Origin: Rhodobacterales bacterium
GTDB taxonomy: Bacteria; Pseudomonadota; Alphaproteobacteria; Rhodobacterales; Rhodobacteraceae
Assembly: GCA_009992615.1 (NCBI GenBank)
Contig: JAACVA010000047.1
Location: forward strand, 1-8,389
Direction: 5' to 3'
DNA: 8,389 nt
The notes beneath the pieces were generated by a model that saw only the letters and a program-made list of their open reading frames with translations, did not search any database and had not been told where the DNA came from. This document shows, piece after piece, positions 5,868 to 8,389 of the stretch. Numbering within the stretch: position 1 is the first letter of the stretch; every line of letters starts with the position of its first letter. Made by a program: the position numbers and the translations under genes.

Positions 5868-6761
5868 ATGGAATGGGTCAGCTGGTTTTTAATGAACATT
5901 GTGATGGCGCCGTACAACCTTCTATATGCGCTGACTCATCCGCAGCTTTGGCTGAACTGGTCCGATGGTGCCGCAGTGATGCGCGTGATCTACTACGGTG
6001 GGTCTACTGAATTCTTTTTTGTTGTATTCGTCACCCTGATTGTTCTGACAACAATCGGGATGTGGAAACACAGCTTCATGTGGGGCATGGTGCGCGGCTT
6101 GGAAGGCATGGCCAATGGTATCGGCCGCTTTGCCGCCTGGGCCGGTATTCTGATGGTGCTGCAGCAAATCGTGATTGTGTTCATCCAGCGGATCTTCCTC
6201 GAAGCACAGATCACGTTCGGCTTTGGTGTCGGCATGTCAAAAGATATCAGCTGGTTTGCTGAGGAACTCAAACTATACAATGCACTGATCGTTTGTCTTT
6301 GTGCCGCCTATACCTTTGTGCAAGGAGGTCACGTTCGAGTTGATCTGGTTTATTCCGTGGTCAGCTATCGCGCCAAGCGGATCATCGACATGTTTGGTTC
6401 GGTCTTTTTCATGATGTCTTCGGCGATCGTCACCTGGATGTATGCGTGGTATTTTCTGTGGCGCCATCTGGTGACGCCGAAAGTTTCGGCCAGCGACAGC
6501 TATGTTCAATTGGTCGAACGCAAGGCGAGCGCTTTCAGATGGAACGTCGAAACCATCGGTTTCTCGCCAAATGGCTTCAATGCCTATTTTCTGTTCAAGA
6601 TATTGCTGGTGATTTTTTGCGCCATGATTTTCTTGCAGGCCGTGGCCTTCTTTTACCGCTCCTACCTCGAACTGAAAGAGGGCGAGGAAAGTGAAGGCAA
6701 ATATCTGGACAAAGACAAGCTTGGGGACGAGATAGCCGAACTGGCCGCTCAGATCCACTAA
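5868..6761 (+). CDS. TRAP transporter small membrane subunit (DctQ type), enlarged
   Basis: ATG 5868 has GGGGGA (5854-5859) at 8-base spacing. The 297-residue product is an inner-membrane protein with hydrophobic segments near 46-64, 88-108, 136-152, 174-198 and 241-262. The family hallmark is GGHVRVDLVY (153-162), typical of DctQ subunits (usual form xxHxRVDxxx). Position between a TRAP binding protein and a DctM subunit settles the assignment. Most DctQ proteins have about 160-200 residues and four helices. This one has an N-terminal extension of about 40 residues with aromatic and Pro content, an added loop around 200-238, and a charged C-terminal tail (268-297, KEGEESEGKYLDKDKLGDE) likely in the cytoplasm. 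Such enlarged subunits occur in the branch linked to COG4665 (mannitol/chloroaromatic type). It forms the permease with the next gene, 21 bases downstream. Confidence 0.9.
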   Translation: MEWVSWFLMNIVMAPYNLLYALTHPQLWLNWSDGAAVMRVIYYGGSTEFFFVVFVTLIVLTTIGMWKHSFMWGMVRGLEGMANGIGRFAAWAGILMVLQQIVIVFIQRIFLEAQITFGFGVGMSKDISWFAEELKLYNALIVCLCAAYTFVQGGHVRVDLVYSVVSYRAKRIIDMFGSVFFMMSSAIVTWMYAWYFLWRHLVTPKVSASDSYVQLVERKASAFRWNVETIGFSPNGFNAYFLFKILLVIFCAMIFLQAVAFFYRSYLELKEGEESEGKYLDKDKLGDEIAELAAQIH

Positions 6762-6782
6762 GTCGCGCAAGGGAAGATCAAG

Positions 6783-8389
6783 ATGCTTTTCGGAATGGAC
6801 GGCGTAGAAGTTGGCCTTATCATTGTATTTCTTTGCCTCTTCGGGGCGATTTTGACCGGCTTTCCGGTGGCTTTCGCAATCTCGGGTGCTGCGGTGCTTT
6901 CTTTCGGGTTGATTGCAGTGCTGGATTCGGCTGGTCTTCTTGTTCATCAGGCGATCGACACCGGCTCGGCGGAATATGCGGCACTGCTTGCCGAGGGAAT
7001 AAGCCGCGACTATATCTCGATATTCCGCTATCCTGATCTGCCCCGCTTCGACGAACCGGTGTTTGTCGGTGGCTGGGTTCAGGCTTTGGATCGCAACATT
7101 TCGTTTCTGGTTAACCGGATCAACGAAAGGGTTCTGGCCGGGCAAAGCATTGAAACACTGCTGGCGGTTCTGATGTTCGTGCTGATGGGCATAACCCTCG
7201 AGCGCAGCAAGATCGCAGAAGATCTGTTGACCACGATGGCACGGGTATTCGGGCCTCTGCCCGGCGGCCTTGCGGTATCGGTGGTGGTTGTCGGCGCGTT
7301 TCTGGCCGCTTCGACCGGGATCGTCGGGGCGACGGTTGTGACGATGGGGTTGTTGTCATTGCCTACGATGTTGCGCAACGGCTACTCGCCGCAACTGGCC
7401 ACCGGCGTGATCGCAGCGAGCGGAACCCTGGGGCAGATCATTCCACCGTCCATCGTGATCGTGCTGTTGGGCACCCTTGCGGGTGATCTGTATTCCCGCG
7501 CGCAAGAGGCCCGTGCCCAATCGTTCGGCTGTTCCGACGCGCTGACCTATCTGGGTGAACCGGCGGTGCTGTCGGTGGGCACGCTGTTTCAGGCGGCTTT
7601 GCTGCCTGGCATTCTGCTGGCCCTGCTTTATGGCACCTATGCCTTTGTTTATGCCCTGGTGAACCCGTCCAAGGCCCCGGCCGTCGATCTGGGCGATGGT
7701 GCCGCCGGCGAGGTCATCACCCGCACTGAAGGTTTGACATGGTTTCTTGCGGTGCCGGTTGCGCTGATCCTCGGGGCGATCATTCTGGGCCAGGCTGGTG
7801 GCATCGGATCGCAAAGCGTGCGGGTGTCCAGCTTTTCCCTGGCAGGCGATTCGGCTTCGCTGCGCACCAACGTCGGTCCTGAGTGTCAGGCGGCGATGAT
7901 TGATCTGCATGGTCAGGAGGCGTGGGACAAGGCCACAGCCGAGCAGCAGGCGATCAACGATGCTGGTGGACAGGTGCAAAGCCGCACCCTCTCCCCCGAG
8001 GAAATGACCAAGGCGCGCCTTGATAAGGTGGAAGCCGCCGCCCCGATCGGCACCGGGCTGGCCACGCTGATGGTGCTGTTCACCCTGATTCTGGCGGTTG
8101 CGCGGGGAGTCTCGCCCGCCTCGGATCGGCGGCCGCTGATTGTCGGTGCCCTTGGAGTCTTGCTGATGGTGCTGGTGGATGTGCTGTTTATCAGCCCGCT
8201 TACCACACCCGGCAAGATGCTGGTCATGCTGGTGGTCCCGCTCATCCTGACGTTCCACGGTCTGATCGAGGCGACCCGGCGTCTGGCCAGCAATGAGTTG
8301 ATCCGCGTTGTGTTTCCGCCGTTGGTGTTGATCATTGCGGTGCTGGGTTCGATTCTCGGGGGTATCACCAACCCGACGCCTGCCGCAGC
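6783..8389 (+). CDS. TRAP transporter large membrane subunit (DctM type), enlarged; 3' end outside window
   Basis: The frame starts at ATG 6783, with GGGAAG (6771-6776) upstream, and is open to the window end (535 complete codons). It is the main sodium-coupled transport subunit. Family signatures are FGAILTGFPVAFAISG (20-35), LMGITLERSKIAEDLL (134-149), ASTGIVGATVVTMGLLSLPTM (176-196) and SGTLGQIIPPSIVIVLLG (213-230). The run GSILGGITNPTPAA (522-535) matches the GxxTPTEAA region, which in an ordinary DctM of about 430 residues comes near the middle. Three long hydrophilic insertions account for the difference: about residues 50-115, 235-262 and 340-422, the last followed by extra hydrophobic segments (423-441, 451-470, 478-492, 507-523). 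The full protein would be far longer than usual, perhaps 700-800 residues. Similar large DctM proteins exist in the 2-oxo-acid/mannitol-type TRAP branch, but I cannot check how alike the insertions are. Confidence 0.92.
   Translation, partial: MLFGMDGVEVGLIIVFLCLFGAILTGFPVAFAISGAAVLSFGLIAVLDSAGLLVHQAIDTGSAEYAALLAEGISRDYISIFRYPDLPRFDEPVFVGGWVQALDRNISFLVNRINERVLAGQSIETLLAVLMFVLMGITLERSKIAEDLLTTMARVFGPLPGGLAVSVVVVGAFLAASTGIVGATVVTMGLLSLPTMLRNGYSPQLATGVIAASGTLGQIIPPSIVIVLLGTLAGDLYSRAQEARAQSFGCSDALTYLGEPAVLSVGTLFQAALLPGILLALLYGTYAFVYALVNPSKAPAVDLGDGAAGEVITRTEGLTWFLAVPVALILGAIILGQAGGIGSQSVRVSSFSLAGDSASLRTNVGPECQAAMIDLHGQEAWDKATAEQQAINDAGGQVQSRTLSPEEMTKARLDKVEAAAPIGTGLATLMVLFTLILAVARGVSPASDRRPLIVGALGVLLMVLVDVLFISPLTTPGKMLVMLVVPLILTFHGLIEATRRLASNELIRVVFPPLVLIIAVLGSILGGITNPTPAA

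Noticed and set aside
6273..7145. Minus-strand open frame of 290 codons opposite the DctQ/DctM genes
   Set aside because: It spans two confirmed genes on the other strand and shows no motif; antisense artefact.
7356..8258. Minus-strand open frame of 300 codons opposite DctM
   Set aside because: Its Gln/His/Arg-rich, low-complexity translation mirrors a hydrophobic membrane protein on the plus strand; the plus frame has clear TRAP signatures.
1..8389. Search for mobile elements, CRISPR arrays, tRNA genes or horizontally acquired segments
   Set aside because: No terminal inverted repeats, transposase or integrase motifs, regular repeat-spacer pattern or tRNA-like cloverleaf was seen, and composition is fairly even across the genes.

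Overview
This is GC-rich bacterial DNA, most likely from a marine alphaproteobacterium of the Roseobacter/Rhodobacteraceae group. The evidence is family resemblance: a TakP-like TRAP solute-binding protein with a Tat signal, and an acetolactate synthase of alphaproteobacterial type. Codon use is strongly G/C-ending in most genes. The assignment is inference from sequence alone. I see no tRNA, rRNA, CRISPR array or insertion sequence.

Layout. (1) Bases 1-291 (+) hold the last part of a receiver domain, probably the C-terminus of a hybrid histidine kinase. (2) Bases 304-2058 (-) encode the large catalytic subunit of biosynthetic acetolactate synthase and end 12 bases from the kinase, tail to tail. 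Its upstream region (about 2112-2266) is a compact attenuation leader: a sigma70-like promoter, a 15-residue leader peptide carrying Ile-Val-Ile-Val, and an intrinsic terminator just before the structural gene. (3) Bases 2353-4442 (-) encode a two-component pair with an ATGA stop/start overlap: a membrane kinase with a periplasmic Cache-type sensor, and a NarL/LuxR-type response regulator. (4) Divergent from the pair, 4665-8389 (+) is a tripartite TRAP transporter operon: Tat-exported binding protein, an enlarged DctQ-type small subunit, and a much enlarged DctM-type large subunit that runs off the window.

How the parts fit. The divergent kinase/regulator pair and TRAP operon look like a substrate-sensing module, similar in plan to DctSR/DctPQM of Rhodobacter capsulatus. 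A tandem 10-base repeat (GACTTTAAAC) in the shared intergenic region is a candidate operator. The binding protein belongs to the TakP / lactate-binding branch, so a small 2-oxo or hydroxy monocarboxylate is a reasonable guess for the substrate; it is not shown by the sequence. The acetolactate synthase gene has its own promoter and attenuator, so it is probably controlled separately by branched-chain amino acid supply.

The points most worth a second look are the ilv attenuator, the three large insertions in the TRAP large subunit, the tandem repeat between the divergent operons, the CxxC beside the predicted ligand pocket of the binding protein, and Glu in place of the usual metal-binding Asp in acetolactate synthase.
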